7,518 nt of DNA from Hyphomicrobiales bacterium (GTDB taxonomy: Bacteria > Pseudomonadota > Alphaproteobacteria > Rhizobiales > Beijerinckiaceae). Where the stretch lies: NCBI GenBank assembly GCA_028290085.1, contig JAQGKN010000414.1, forward strand, positions 1 to 7,518. Direction: 5' to 3'. How positions within the stretch are numbered: the stretch's first letter is position 1; each line of letters begins with the position of its first letter. The position numbers and the translations under genes are program-made. Shown here piece by piece: positions 1-6,718 of the stretch. The notes below the pieces were generated by a model. The model ran no database searches. It saw only the letters and a list, made by a program, of their open reading frames with translations, and had not been told where the DNA came from.

Positions 1-817
1 ACTTTTCAAAACGATGTTCGATCAGCTTGAGCCCATGCGTCATCAGCATTCCGGCCGCTGCGATGATGATGATGCCGACCATGACGCGGTCCGTCTGGAA
101 GGTCGCGCCTGCGATTGCCATCATGTAGCCGATGCCCGAGGTCGCACCGTACATCTCGCCCACTACGATGCCGATGAGCGCATGGCCGAGGCCGAGCCGC
201 AGGCCTGTCAGCAGGAAGGGCACGGACGAGGGCAGGGCGACGGTGAGGAACAATTGCCTGTCGGAGGCGCCGAAGGAACGAGCGACCTTGATGAAGTCGC
301 GGTCGACCGTGCGCACGCCGACCATGGTGTTCACGAGGATCGGGAAGACCGTCGACAGGAACACGATGGCGACTTTCGAGCCGAGGTCGATGCCGAACCA
401 GATGACGACGAGGGGCAGGAGCGCGATGCGCGGCGTCGCGTAGAGCGCATTGACGAAGGGCTCGAGCAGTGCGTTGAGCCGCTTGTACCAGCCCATGAGA
501 ATGCCGAGCGGCACGCCGATGGCGACGGCGAGACCGTAGCCGAGGCCGAATTCCGTGCCGCTGGTCGCGAGGTCCTGCCAGATCGTGCCTTCGACAATCA
601 TGGTCTGCGCGGCCGCGAGAATGCGTAGGGGCGAGGAGGTGAACAGCGGGTTCACCCAGAGCGCGCGCACCGAATATTCCCAGAAGCAGAAGAACGCGAT
701 CACGGCGACGGTGCCGATGATCGTGCTCTCGTTGCGGGCGATGAAGGACGAGCGCGGCGCAGCCTGTTCGGCTTCGTCCGCGTGGCCCGATGTTTCGATA
801 TCGGCTGAAGCCGTCAT
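1..817 (-). CDS. ABC transporter permease, NitT/TauT (SsuC/TauC-like) family, 3' end cut by window
   Basis: Inner-membrane permease of a binding-protein-dependent importer of the nitrate/sulfonate/taurine type. It would form the channel energised by the ATPase encoded just upstream. The ATG at 815-817 opens a frame that stays open to the window edge (272 codons, no stop). Family members are about 250-280 aa, so only a few residues should be missing. After a polar N-terminal tail (residues 1-32) there are hydrophobic segments near 33-52, 85-108, 130-160, 196-222 and 228-255. The cytoplasmic EAA-type loop that docks on the ATPase is clear at about 178-205 (ARSFGASDRQLF, then VALPSSVPFLLTGLR). 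The start has a good Shine-Dalgarno on the minus strand (GGAG in GAGGAGACGATC-ATG) and lies 10 bases after the ATPase stop, as in one operon. The family call is firm; the substrate is not visible. Confidence 0.95.
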   Translation of the reverse strand, partial: MTASADIETSGHADEAEQAAPRSSFIARNESTIIGTVAVIAFFCFWEYSVRALWVNPLFTSSPLRILAAAQTMIVEGTIWQDLATSGTEFGLGYGLAVAIGVPLGILMGWYKRLNALLEPFVNALYATPRIALLPLVVIWFGIDLGSKVAIVFLSTVFPILVNTMVGVRTVDRDFIKVARSFGASDRQLFLTVALPSSVPFLLTGLRLGLGHALIGIVVGEMYGATSGIGYMMAIAGATFQTDRVMVGIIIIAAAGMLMTHGLKLIEHRFEK

Positions 818-827
818 GATCGTCTCC

Positions 828-1637
828 TCAACTGGCCGTCACGAGGCCGGTCCTGGCCGATTCTTCTTCGATCAAACGCCAGATATGTTCTTGAAGATCG
901 CGGAAGCGCGGCTGGTGTTTCAGCGCCAGCGTGCGCTCCTTGGGCAGATCGATTTCGATCACTTCCTTCACGCGCGCAGGCCTGGCCGAGAACACGGCGA
1001 CTCGGTTCGACAGGAAGATTGCTTCATCGATCTGATGTGTGATGAAGATCGCGGTCTTCTTTGCGCGCGAGAGAATTTTCAGGAGTTCGACCTGCATGAA
1101 TTCGCGCGTCTGAGCATCGAGAGCGGCGAAGGGCTCGTCCAGCAGCAGCAGTTCCGGGTCGGGTGCCAGCGCGCGTGCGATGTTCACGCGCTGGCGCATG
1201 CCGCCCGAAAGCTCATGCGGAAAGTGATCCTCGAAACCTTTGAGGCCCACGAGTTCCACGAGGCTGCGACCGCGATTGCGCATGTCGCTCTTCGACATCG
1301 CGCCTTGCAGTTCAATTCCATAGACAACGTTCTGCAGCACCGTGCGCCAGGGAAACAGCGAGTCGTGCTGAAACACCATGGCGCGGTCGGGGCCGGGCTT
1401 CGTCACCACGCGCCCATCGATGCGAACCTCACCGCCGCTCACTCGGGTCAGACCGTCGACCGCTGCGAGAAACGTCGATTTTCCGCAGCCGGAGGGGCCC
1501 ACGATTGAGACGAGTTCGCCCTCTGCGACAGCGAGATCGATGCCATCGAGCACATTCAGATGGCGTTTGATCCGCTCATTGTAGAAGGAAATGCGAAGCC
1601 CTCGGGCTTCCATTTTCGGCGAAACGCGCGCGTCCAT
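828..1637 (-). CDS. ABC transporter ATP-binding protein, NitT/TauT (SsuB/TauB-like) family
   Basis: Cytoplasmic ATPase driving the importer formed with the adjacent permease and binding protein. With the chosen start it is 269 aa, normal for SsuB/TauB proteins. All nucleotide-binding elements are present: Walker [10 protein letters not shown] (47-55), Q-loop Q90 in [11 protein letters not shown], signature LSGGMRQR (143-150), Walker B LLLLDEP (163-169), D-loop AALD (171-174) and switch histidine H201 in ITHQIDEA. The FPW after the Q-loop is typical of this subfamily. The start at 1635-1637 (MDARVSP) is preferred because GGGAG lies 8 bases upstream. An in-frame ATG at 1659-1661 would add eight residues (MKRLGDKS) but has a poor ribosome site and abuts the upstream stop. 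The protein looks intact and functional. Substrate specificity lies with the binding protein, not here. Confidence 0.96.
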   Translation of the reverse strand: MDARVSPKMEARGLRISFYNERIKRHLNVLDGIDLAVAEGELVSIVGPSGCGKSTFLAAVDGLTRVSGGEVRIDGRVVTKPGPDRAMVFQHDSLFPWRTVLQNVVYGIELQGAMSKSDMRNRGRSLVELVGLKGFEDHFPHELSGGMRQRVNIARALAPDPELLLLDEPFAALDAQTREFMQVELLKILSRAKKTAIFITHQIDEAIFLSNRVAVFSARPARVKEVIEIDLPKERTLALKHQPRFRDLQEHIWRLIEEESARTGLVTAS

Positions 1638-1661
1638 GGATTTGTCTCCCAACCTCTTCAT

Positions 1662-2681
1662 CTACTTCTTCAGCTTGTCGAAGAAGCCTTCGGCCTTCAG
1701 CTGATCCAGCGCACGCGTATCGACGAGCTGTTCTGGCGTGAACTTGGCAGCAGCGGGCAATTTCGCCTTGAGCTCGTCGAGCACGATCTGGATGCCCTTG
1801 AGCGAAGGCGCGGGCACATCGGGGAAGATGTCGTCGACATAGCGCGTGTAGGTGACGTCCATCACGTGGTCGATTTTAAGCTTGAGGAATTCGGCGGTGG
1901 CCTGCTCGGCCTCGGTGCGGTTAGTCTTGAAGAAATGGATGCCTTCGGAAACCGCTGCCATGAAGCGCTTGATCGTGTCGGGGTTCTTTTCGGCGAACGA
2001 GCGGCGCGTCACATAGGACGTGTTGGGGTAATCGCCCGCAACGCCCGTGACGTCGATGAGTACGTGGTAGCCCTGTTCCATCAGCTCGGCGGTGCGCGGA
2101 TACTGTTCGAGTGAGGCGTCGATCTGGCCGCTCAGCATGGCTGCGGTGCGCGTGCCTTCGCCACCGAGCTGCAGGATTGAGACATCCGCGCGCTTCAGGC
2201 CGAGTTTTTCAACTGCGAAGGTTGCAGCCGTGTCGGTGGAGGAGCCGTAGCGGCTGATCGCGATCTTCTTGCCCTTGAGATCGGCAGCGGTCTTGATGCC
2301 GTCCTTCACCACGAGCTGGAAGGGCAGCTTGTTCGAAATGCCGCCGATGAAGGCGATGTCGGCGCCGTTGATCGCGGCTGCGATCGCTGGCGTGTAACCG
2401 TTCTGGCCGATATCGACGGAGCCACCGACAACCGCCTGCGTCAGGGTGGGGCCGCCGTCGACATAGACCATGGTGAGGTCGATGCCATGCTTCTTGAAGA
2501 TGCCCTTCTTGAGCGCGAAGCTCATGGGCGCGGTCGTCATGGAATAGCCGTCGTAGCCGACCCGCAGCGGGATCAGCTTCTCCTGCGCCAGCGCTGAGCC
2601 GGCAAAGGTGCACAGGGCGAGTGCGGCGAGAAGCACATGGCGACGGATAACTGGCGTCGAATTCATCGAGAACTGTTGCAT
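1662..2681 (-). CDS. ABC transporter periplasmic substrate-binding protein, NMT1/THI5-like (NitT/TauT family)
   Basis: Periplasmic binding protein that delivers the ligand to the permease/ATPase encoded downstream. From the ATG at 2679-2681 it is 339 aa, the usual size. Residues 1-32 form a Sec signal peptide: basic IRRH (12-15), hydrophobic core 16-28, likely cleavage after ALA (30-32) before QEK. Cys24 is preceded by Leu, so a lipoprotein signal is unlikely; the mature protein has no cysteine. The mature part begins like an NMT1-type protein (RVGYDGYS...PMSFALKKGIFKKHGIDL). It then has the domain's QAVVGGSVDIGQNG, VKDGIKTAADLKGKKIAISRYGSS and AAMLSGQIDAS stretches. The start is fixed by GGGAGG six bases upstream. 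A farther upstream in-frame start (2762) would add 27 arginine/histidine-rich residues ahead of the signal peptide and is rejected. The family includes binders of sulfonates, nitrate, thiamine precursors and aromatic acids, so the ligand is open. The enzyme genes upstream suggest a cyclic amide or related compound (inference). Confidence 0.94.
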   Translation of the reverse strand: MQQFSMNSTPVIRRHVLLAALALCTFAGSALAQEKLIPLRVGYDGYSMTTAPMSFALKKGIFKKHGIDLTMVYVDGGPTLTQAVVGGSVDIGQNGYTPAIAAAINGADIAFIGGISNKLPFQLVVKDGIKTAADLKGKKIAISRYGSSTDTAATFAVEKLGLKRADVSILQLGGEGTRTAAMLSGQIDASLEQYPRTAELMEQGYHVLIDVTGVAGDYPNTSYVTRRSFAEKNPDTIKRFMAAVSEGIHFFKTNRTEAEQATAEFLKLKIDHVMDVTYTRYVDDIFPDVPAPSLKGIQIVLDELKAKLPAAAKFTPEQLVDTRALDQLKAEGFFDKLKK

Positions 2682-2692
2682 CGGTTTCCTCC

Positions 2693-2761
2693 CGTGCCGC
2701 GCTTCATGGCGCAGCTTCGGCCTGGTGCGATCATGCCACGGCGCGGCGTGCCGCGCCTTCA
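2693..2761 (-). repeat. Direct repeat CGTGCCGCGC(C)TTCA, two copies 54 bases apart
   Basis: Copy one is at 2693-2706 and copy two at 2747-2761; they differ by one inserted C. In the mRNA the copy at 2747-2761 includes the 5' arm of the GC hairpin. The copy at 2693-2706 immediately precedes and overlaps by one base the GGGAGG ribosome site of the binding-protein gene. Both contain GCGCGG, so either can pair with the hairpin's 3' arm. A role is inferred, not shown. Confidence 0.5.
2740..2757. other. Perfect GC hairpin, 7-bp stem and 4-base loop, in hyuB/binding-protein spacer
   Basis: The arms GGCGCGG (2740-2746) and CCGCGCC (2751-2757) are perfectly complementary around CGTG. On the plus strand the stem is followed five bases later by TTTTT (2763-2767), which would suit a terminator for antisense transcription. 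On the minus strand, where the genes are read, no U-tract follows the stem, so it is not a standard intrinsic terminator for the operon. A role as an mRNA 3'-end stabiliser of the enzyme transcript, or in expression balance between enzyme and transporter, is inference. Confidence 0.5.
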
Positions 2762-2765
2762 CTTT

Positions 2766-4511
2766 TTATGCGTTCGCCTGTCGCAGGCGCCGCGTTGCCT
2801 CTTCATCCACATTCAACGTGTCGCCGTCGCGTTGGATCGCGACGCCATAGTCGCGGCGTGCGCCTTCAACGGTCACATAGCCCTCGCGCACGTCACGCAG
2901 GACCAGTGCGATGTCGCGTTCGCCTGCTGTGCCGAGGCCACCGCCGCCCGGTGTGTCGAGCTGGAACTTGTCGCCTGCCTTCAGGGGATAATCGGCATAG
3001 CGCGTCGGCAGGCGCTTGGCGGCGTCCGTGCCGGGATTGACGATGATGTCGCCGGTGCGGCCCTTGCCGCCGCCCGCATTGCCGTTGGGCGCGATGATGT
3101 GCTTGGTCGAGCGGATCGAGAAGCGCGCATCTTCCAGGTTGATATATTCGCGGCGGATGCCGAGGCCGCCGCGGAATTTGCCCGCGCCGCCGGAATCCGG
3201 GATCAGCTCGAAGCGCTGCACGCGTGTCGGGAATTCGCTCTCGATGATTTCGATGGGCGCGATCTTGGCGTTGGACTGATTGACGGAGGTGCCCGAGGCG
3301 CCGTCCTTCAACGCACGCGCGCCGCCGCCGCCGCCCAGGATTTCGTATTGCACGTAACCCTTGCCGGTGTAGGTGCTGCGCCCGCCCAGGATGATCGAGC
3401 GGCTGCCGCAGCCATCCGCCCGCGCCATACCGGGCACGATGTCGGTGAGCGCGCCATAAAGCGCCTCCACGAGAGCATGGACGGTCGGGTTGTAGGTGTT
3501 CACGGGGGCGGGGAAGCGCGGGTTCATCACGCTGCCTTCACGCACATCAATGGTGAAGGCACGCAGCAGGCCGCTATTGATGAAGATGTGCGGGTCTACC
3601 AGCGAGATCAGCACATAGCCGACGGCGGCCTTGACCAGCGGCGGACGGATGTTGGCGGGGCCCTTGGTCTGGTCGGCGGAGCCGGTGAAGTCGAAATGCA
3701 GGCGGTCGCCCTTCTTCTCGACAACGACATGGATGCGCACGGGCTTTTCGAGATCGACGCCATCGTCGTCGACGAAACGCTCGGCCTCATAGCGCCCGTC
3801 TTTCCACTCGGAAATGGCAGCGCGCATTTTCAGCTCTGCCAATTGCAGCAGGCGCGCGAAGCAGGCGACGGATTCGTCGCGGCCGAATTTCGAGATCAGT
3901 TCGATCAGGCGCTGTTCACCAAGGCGGCTGGAGCCGAGCTGACCGCGAATGTCGCCGAGCACGAGCTCGGGCGTGCGGCTGTTGGCGGCGATGATGCGTT
4001 CGATCTCTGTGTTGCGCTGGAACGTGCGCTGATAGCGCACGGCGGGCAGATGCAGGCCTTCGTTGAAGGTCTCCTTCGCCTGGCCCGAGCAGGAGCCTGG
4101 AACCGGACCGCCGATATCGCTCTTGTGCGCGATCGATCCGCAGAAGCCCATCAGCTCGCCGTTGAAGAATGCGGGCGTGATGACCGCCATGTCGGGCGCG
4201 TGGGGGCTGCCGCCCTCGTAGGGGTGGTTGATGAGAAAGGCGTCGCCTTCCTCGATGTCGTCATAGGTGCGCAGCACGGCGGCGCAGCAGGCGGGGAAGG
4301 CGCCGATATGCAGGGGCAGCACGACGTGCTGCGCGATGACTTCGCCGTCGGGTCCCATGATGGCGCAGGAGGCATCCTGCGATTCACGCACGATGGTCGA
4401 GAAGCCGGTGCGGAAAAGGGAGTTCTGCATTTCCTGCACGATTCCGTCGAGGCTCGCGCGGATGATTTCGAGTTCGACGGCGTCGATTTTTGCGGGGTTG
4501 AGCGTACGCAT
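2766..4511 (-). CDS. hyuB: Hydantoinase B/oxoprolinase family protein (N-methylhydantoinase B-type catalytic subunit)
   Basis: Predicted cytoplasmic metal-binding subunit of an ATP-dependent enzyme formed with the HyuA-like protein. In this superfamily HyuA activates substrate (or bicarbonate) with ATP and HyuB completes hydrolysis or carboxylation. It is 581 aa, the size of stand-alone HyuB proteins and shorter than the acetone carboxylase alpha subunit (over 700 aa). Family motifs in order: RESQDASC (42-49), NHPYEGGSPHAPDM (95-108), SIAHKSDIGG (126-135), GDIRGQL (186-192), FDFTGS...TKGPAN (273-287), LGGGGGARALKDG (392-404), PDSGGAGKFRGGLG (438-451) and DTPGGGGLG (519-527). Asp46, His104, Asp107 and His129 fall where this family's metal ligands lie. 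The start codon sits one base after the hyuA stop (TGA-C-ATG), with its GGGAGG inside the last hyuA codons, so the two should be translationally coupled. Family is certain. The reaction could be opening of a hydantoin, 5-oxoproline or other lactam; carboxylation is less likely without a gamma subunit. Confidence 0.95.
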   Translation of the reverse strand: MRTLNPAKIDAVELEIIRASLDGIVQEMQNSLFRTGFSTIVRESQDASCAIMGPDGEVIAQHVVLPLHIGAFPACCAAVLRTYDDIEEGDAFLINHPYEGGSPHAPDMAVITPAFFNGELMGFCGSIAHKSDIGGPVPGSCSGQAKETFNEGLHLPAVRYQRTFQRNTEIERIIAANSRTPELVLGDIRGQLGSSRLGEQRLIELISKFGRDESVACFARLLQLAELKMRAAISEWKDGRYEAERFVDDDGVDLEKPVRIHVVVEKKGDRLHFDFTGSADQTKGPANIRPPLVKAAVGYVLISLVDPHIFINSGLLRAFTIDVREGSVMNPRFPAPVNTYNPTVHALVEALYGALTDIVPGMARADGCGSRSIILGGRSTYTGKGYVQYEILGGGGGARALKDGASGTSVNQSNAKIAPIEIIESEFPTRVQRFELIPDSGGAGKFRGGLGIRREYINLEDARFSIRSTKHIIAPNGNAGGGKGRTGDIIVNPGTDAAKRLPTRYADYPLKAGDKFQLDTPGGGGLGTAGERDIALVLRDVREGYVTVEGARRDYGVAIQRDGDTLNVDEEATRRLRQANA

Positions 4512-4525
4512 GTCAGACGCCTCCC
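4512..4525 (-). promoter_or_regulatory. Translational coupling junction hyuA-hyuB
   Basis: The last hyuA codons (Met-Gly-Gly-Val-stop) supply the ribosome site for hyuB: GGGAGG at 4520-4525 on the minus strand, then 8 bases to the hyuB ATG. The stop and start are separated by a single C (TGACATG). Ribosomes finishing hyuA can restart on hyuB, which would favour equal amounts of the two subunits of one complex. Confidence 0.75.
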
Positions 4526-6573
4526 ATGGTGATGATCATGTTCTTGTGGGAATCGACGCGAACGGTCTGGCCGGGGAAGACGACGGTTGTGCAATCGAGC
4601 TGATCAACGACGGCCGGGCCTTCAAAGGTTACGCCGACATCGAGCTTTTCGCGCTGGTAGACGGGGCATTCCAGCGTAGCACCGTCGAAGCGCATGGCAC
4701 GCCGCTCACGAATTGCGTCCTCCACTTTCAATCCAGTGGGCTCGAAACTCGGCAGCTTGACAGGCGACACACGTCCGACGCCGCGCAGGCGGTAGGAGAC
4801 AATTTCGACGGGCTCGTTTGGGGCGGTGTGGCCGAACATCTGGCGGTGCGCTTCATCGAATGCTGCACGCAATTGCGCGAGGGCGCCTTCACCGAGCGAG
4901 GCGGGGAGCGGCATGGTGATCTCGTAGCCCTGGCCCGCATAGCGCATGTCGAGCGCGCGCTCGATTTCGATGCTCGCCTCGCCGAAGCCTTCGGTTTTCA
5001 GCTCTGCGCGGGCGTTTTCGACGAGATCGGCGAATTGCGCGTCGATCGTGGCCTCGTCGATGCGCGCGAGATTACTGAGGCGCGAGCGCACATAATCGTG
5101 CTTCACGTCGGACATGACGAGGCCCATGGCGGAATAGACGCCGGGGAAGAGTGGCACGATTACGCCGGCCATGCCGAGTTCGGCGGCGATGCGGCCCGCG
5201 TGCAGCGGACCGGCGCCGCCGAAGGCGAGCAGCATGAAGTCGCGAAGGTCATGGCCGCGCATGGTGGAGATGGCCTTCACGGCCTCCTGCATCTTCACGT
5301 TGATGATGCGCACGATGCCATCGGCGGCGTCGAGTGGATCCATGTCGAGGGGCTTCGCCACGCTCTCGACTGCCCGCATCGCGGCCTGCTTGTCGAGGCG
5401 CATCTTGCCGCCGAGAAAATTGTCTTCGCCGAGATAGCCGAGCGCGAGGTTGCAATCGGTGATGGTGGGTTGCGTGCCACCGCGTCCGTAGCAGGCGGGG
5501 CCGGGCACTGCGCCCGCGCTTTCTGGGCCGACTTCGAGCGTGCCGAAGCGGTCGACCCGCGCCAGAGTGCCGCCGCCCGCGCTCACCGTGTTGATGTCGA
5601 TCATGGGGAGCGCGATGTCGCGCCCGTCGATCTTGCCGCGATGAGAAACCGAGGGCTCGCCGTCTTTGATAAGCGCGACGTCGCAGGACGTGCCGCCCAT
5701 GTCGAAGGTGATGAGGTTCTCAGATCCGGTTGTGCGGCAGGCCTGAACTGAGGCAGTGATGCCGCCCGCCGGTCCCGAGAGCACGGTTGCAACGGCCTTT
5801 TTTGCGGTGGCCGCGAAGGTCGACATGCCGCCGTTCGACTGCATGATGTATTTCTGCTTCGTCTCGACACCGGCCTGCGACAGGCGCTTTTCGAGATTGG
5901 CGATGTAATGCTCGAGGATCGGCTGGAGATAGGCGTTAATCACCGTCGTCGAGAGGCGGTAATATTCACGGATCTGCGGCACGATTTCCGACGAGAGCGA
6001 AACGCCCGCGCCGGGCAGCTCCTCGGCGACGATCTCGCCGACGCGCTGTTCGTGCTGGGGATGCAGGAAGGAGAACAACAGGCAGACCGCAACAGATTTG
6101 ATCTCGCGGTTCTTGAGAGGCTGCAGCGCCTCGCGTAGAGCGGCTTCGTCGAGCGCCTCCAGCACTTCGCCCTTGAACGACACGCGCTCGGGCACTTCGG
6201 CCGTCAGGCTGGCGGGCACCAGCAGGGTCGGACGGTCGTACATGATGTCGAAGATGACGGGGCCGTGCGGGCGCGATTGCTCCTGCACTTCATAGATGCC
6301 GCGAAAGCCCTTAGTCACGAGCAGCGCGGTGCGCACGCCCTTGCCTTCGAGCAAAGCGTTGGTGCCGACGGTGGTGCCGTGGCAGAAATAGGTGATGTCG
6401 GAGGGGCGCACGCCCTTGTCGAGCAGCACCTGCACGCCCGCCAGAATGGCACGTGAGGGATCGTCGGGAGTCGAGGGGATCTTGGCGATCGTCACCTCGT
6501 CGGTGTCTTCGTTCACATAGACGAAATCGGAGAATGTTCCTCCGGTGTCTACTGTCACGCGATACTGGCCCAT
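4513..6573 (-). CDS. hyuA: Hydantoinase A/oxoprolinase family protein (N-methylhydantoinase A-type ATP-binding subunit)
   Basis: ATP-using subunit that pairs with the adjacent HyuB-like protein; together (686 + 581 aa) they match the length of the fused eukaryotic 5-oxoprolinase. It has the actin/hexokinase-like ATPase fold of the family. Motifs: phosphate-1 loop VDTGGTFSDFV (8-18), FCHGTTVGTNALLEGKG (63-79), QSNGGM (245-250), SGPAGG (266-271), phosphate-2 loop FDMGGTSCDV (290-299), SAGGGT (331-336), VGPESAGAVPGPACYG (348-363), TDCNL (372-376, where Ala is more usual than Cys374), AFGGAGPLHA (450-459), MRYAGQGYEI (543-552) and the C-terminal EGPAVVDQLDCTTVVFPG (651-668). The ATG at 6571-6573 is chosen because the family begins a few residues before the TGGT loop and GGGGA lies six bases upstream. 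An in-frame start at 6696 would add 41 unrelated residues. It is the first enzyme gene after a 187-base spacer, so the operon promoter probably lies there. Function is firm at superfamily level; the substrate is not. Confidence 0.95.
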   Translation of the reverse strand: MGQYRVTVDTGGTFSDFVYVNEDTDEVTIAKIPSTPDDPSRAILAGVQVLLDKGVRPSDITYFCHGTTVGTNALLEGKGVRTALLVTKGFRGIYEVQEQSRPHGPVIFDIMYDRPTLLVPASLTAEVPERVSFKGEVLEALDEAALREALQPLKNREIKSVAVCLLFSFLHPQHEQRVGEIVAEELPGAGVSLSSEIVPQIREYYRLSTTVINAYLQPILEHYIANLEKRLSQAGVETKQKYIMQSNGGMSTFAATAKKAVATVLSGPAGGITASVQACRTTGSENLITFDMGGTSCDVALIKDGEPSVSHRGKIDGRDIALPMIDINTVSAGGGTLARVDRFGTLEVGPESAGAVPGPACYGRGGTQPTITDCNLALGYLGEDNFLGGKMRLDKQAAMRAVESVAKPLDMDPLDAADGIVRIINVKMQEAVKAISTMRGHDLRDFMLLAFGGAGPLHAGRIAAELGMAGVIVPLFPGVYSAMGLVMSDVKHDYVRSRLSNLARIDEATIDAQFADLVENARAELKTEGFGEASIEIERALDMRYAGQGYEITMPLPASLGEGALAQLRAAFDEAHRQMFGHTAPNEPVEIVSYRLRGVGRVSPVKLPSFEPTGLKVEDAIRERRAMRFDGATLECPVYQREKLDVGVTFEGPAVVDQLDCTTVVFPGQTVRVDSHKNMIITMGGV

Positions 6574-6648
6574 TCCGCGTCCCCGCCCTTTGCAACATGG
6601 AGAGGCAGGATATGGCGAGGCTGTGACCCCTTGGGGCTTTGCCGCGCA

Positions 6649-6663
6649 GGCGCTTTTTGCGCC
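6649..6663. promoter_or_regulatory. Inverted repeat GGCGC-TTTTT-GCGCC, candidate operator
   Basis: A perfect 5-bp dyad around a T5/A5 centre, about 80 bases upstream of the hyuA start codon. GC arms flanking an A/T tract form a plausible bent protein site. It is not the T-N11-A form usual for LysR-type regulators, so assignment to the neighbouring regulator is only a guess from position. Confidence 0.3.
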
Positions 6664-6703
6664 CGTCCTTGTGGTTTCCTCTCCGACTTTGAGCATGAGA
6701 CTA

Positions 6704-6718
6704 GGGGTACCGAACCCC
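6704..6718. promoter_or_regulatory. Inverted repeat GGGGT-ACCGA-ACCCC, candidate operator
   Basis: A perfect 5-bp dyad with a 5-base centre. Its centre lies 55 bases from that of the 6649-6663 dyad, roughly five helical turns, so both would face nearly the same side of the DNA. The arms differ between the two dyads, which argues against a single protein binding both by sequence. No U-tract follows on the minus strand, so it is not a terminator for the regulator gene. Confidence 0.3.

Larger units (their letters stand above)
2682..2765 (-). other. 84-base spacer between hyuB-like gene and binding-protein gene
   Basis: Non-coding gap inside the putative operon, clearly longer than the other junctions from hyuA to the permease (1, 24 and 10 bases). 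It holds a GC-rich hairpin (2740-2757), a direct repeat whose second copy touches the binding-protein ribosome site, and the Shine-Dalgarno CCTCCC on the plus strand (2688-2693; GGGAGG in the mRNA). I saw no convincing -35/-10 pair and no sigma-54 site with correct spacing. Whether the transporter genes have their own promoter is undecided. Confidence 0.6.

Noticed and set aside
555..1508. 317-codon open frame on the plus strand, antisense to the permease and ATPase genes
   Set aside because: It overlaps two clear ABC transporter genes on the other strand and shows no domain of its own.
1662..2681. Lipoprotein signal at Cys24 of the binding protein
   Set aside because: The residue before the cysteine is Leu instead of Gly/Ala/Ser, and a normal Sec cleavage site (ALA before QEK) lies eight residues later.
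2731..2745. Sigma-54-like TGGCAT...GC on the minus strand upstream of the binding-protein gene
   Set aside because: The GG and GC elements are about three bases too close together for a -24/-12 promoter.
2637..4532. 631-codon open frame on the plus strand, antisense to the hyuB-like gene
   Set aside because: It mirrors the codon bias of a GC-rich gene; the product is a low-complexity Ala/Asp/Arg/His mix with no recognisable domain, while the opposite strand encodes a full family protein with ordered motifs.
4267..5751. 494-codon open frame on the plus strand, antisense to the hyuA-like gene
   Set aside because: Composition is typical of an antisense shadow, there is no recognisable domain, and it runs across the hyuA/hyuB junction where both real genes are firmly supported.
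2766..6573. Acetone or acetophenone carboxylase as the specific identity of the HyuA/HyuB pair
   Set aside because: HyuB is far shorter than the acetone carboxylase alpha subunit and no gamma-subunit or other carboxylase partner gene is visible; it remains possible only at superfamily level.
6607..6635. TATCCT as a -10 box for hyuA on the minus strand
   Set aside because: No acceptable -35 hexamer lies 16-18 bases upstream (only CCAAGG/CCCAAG-like sequence), so it is mentioned in the spacer entry but not called as a promoter.
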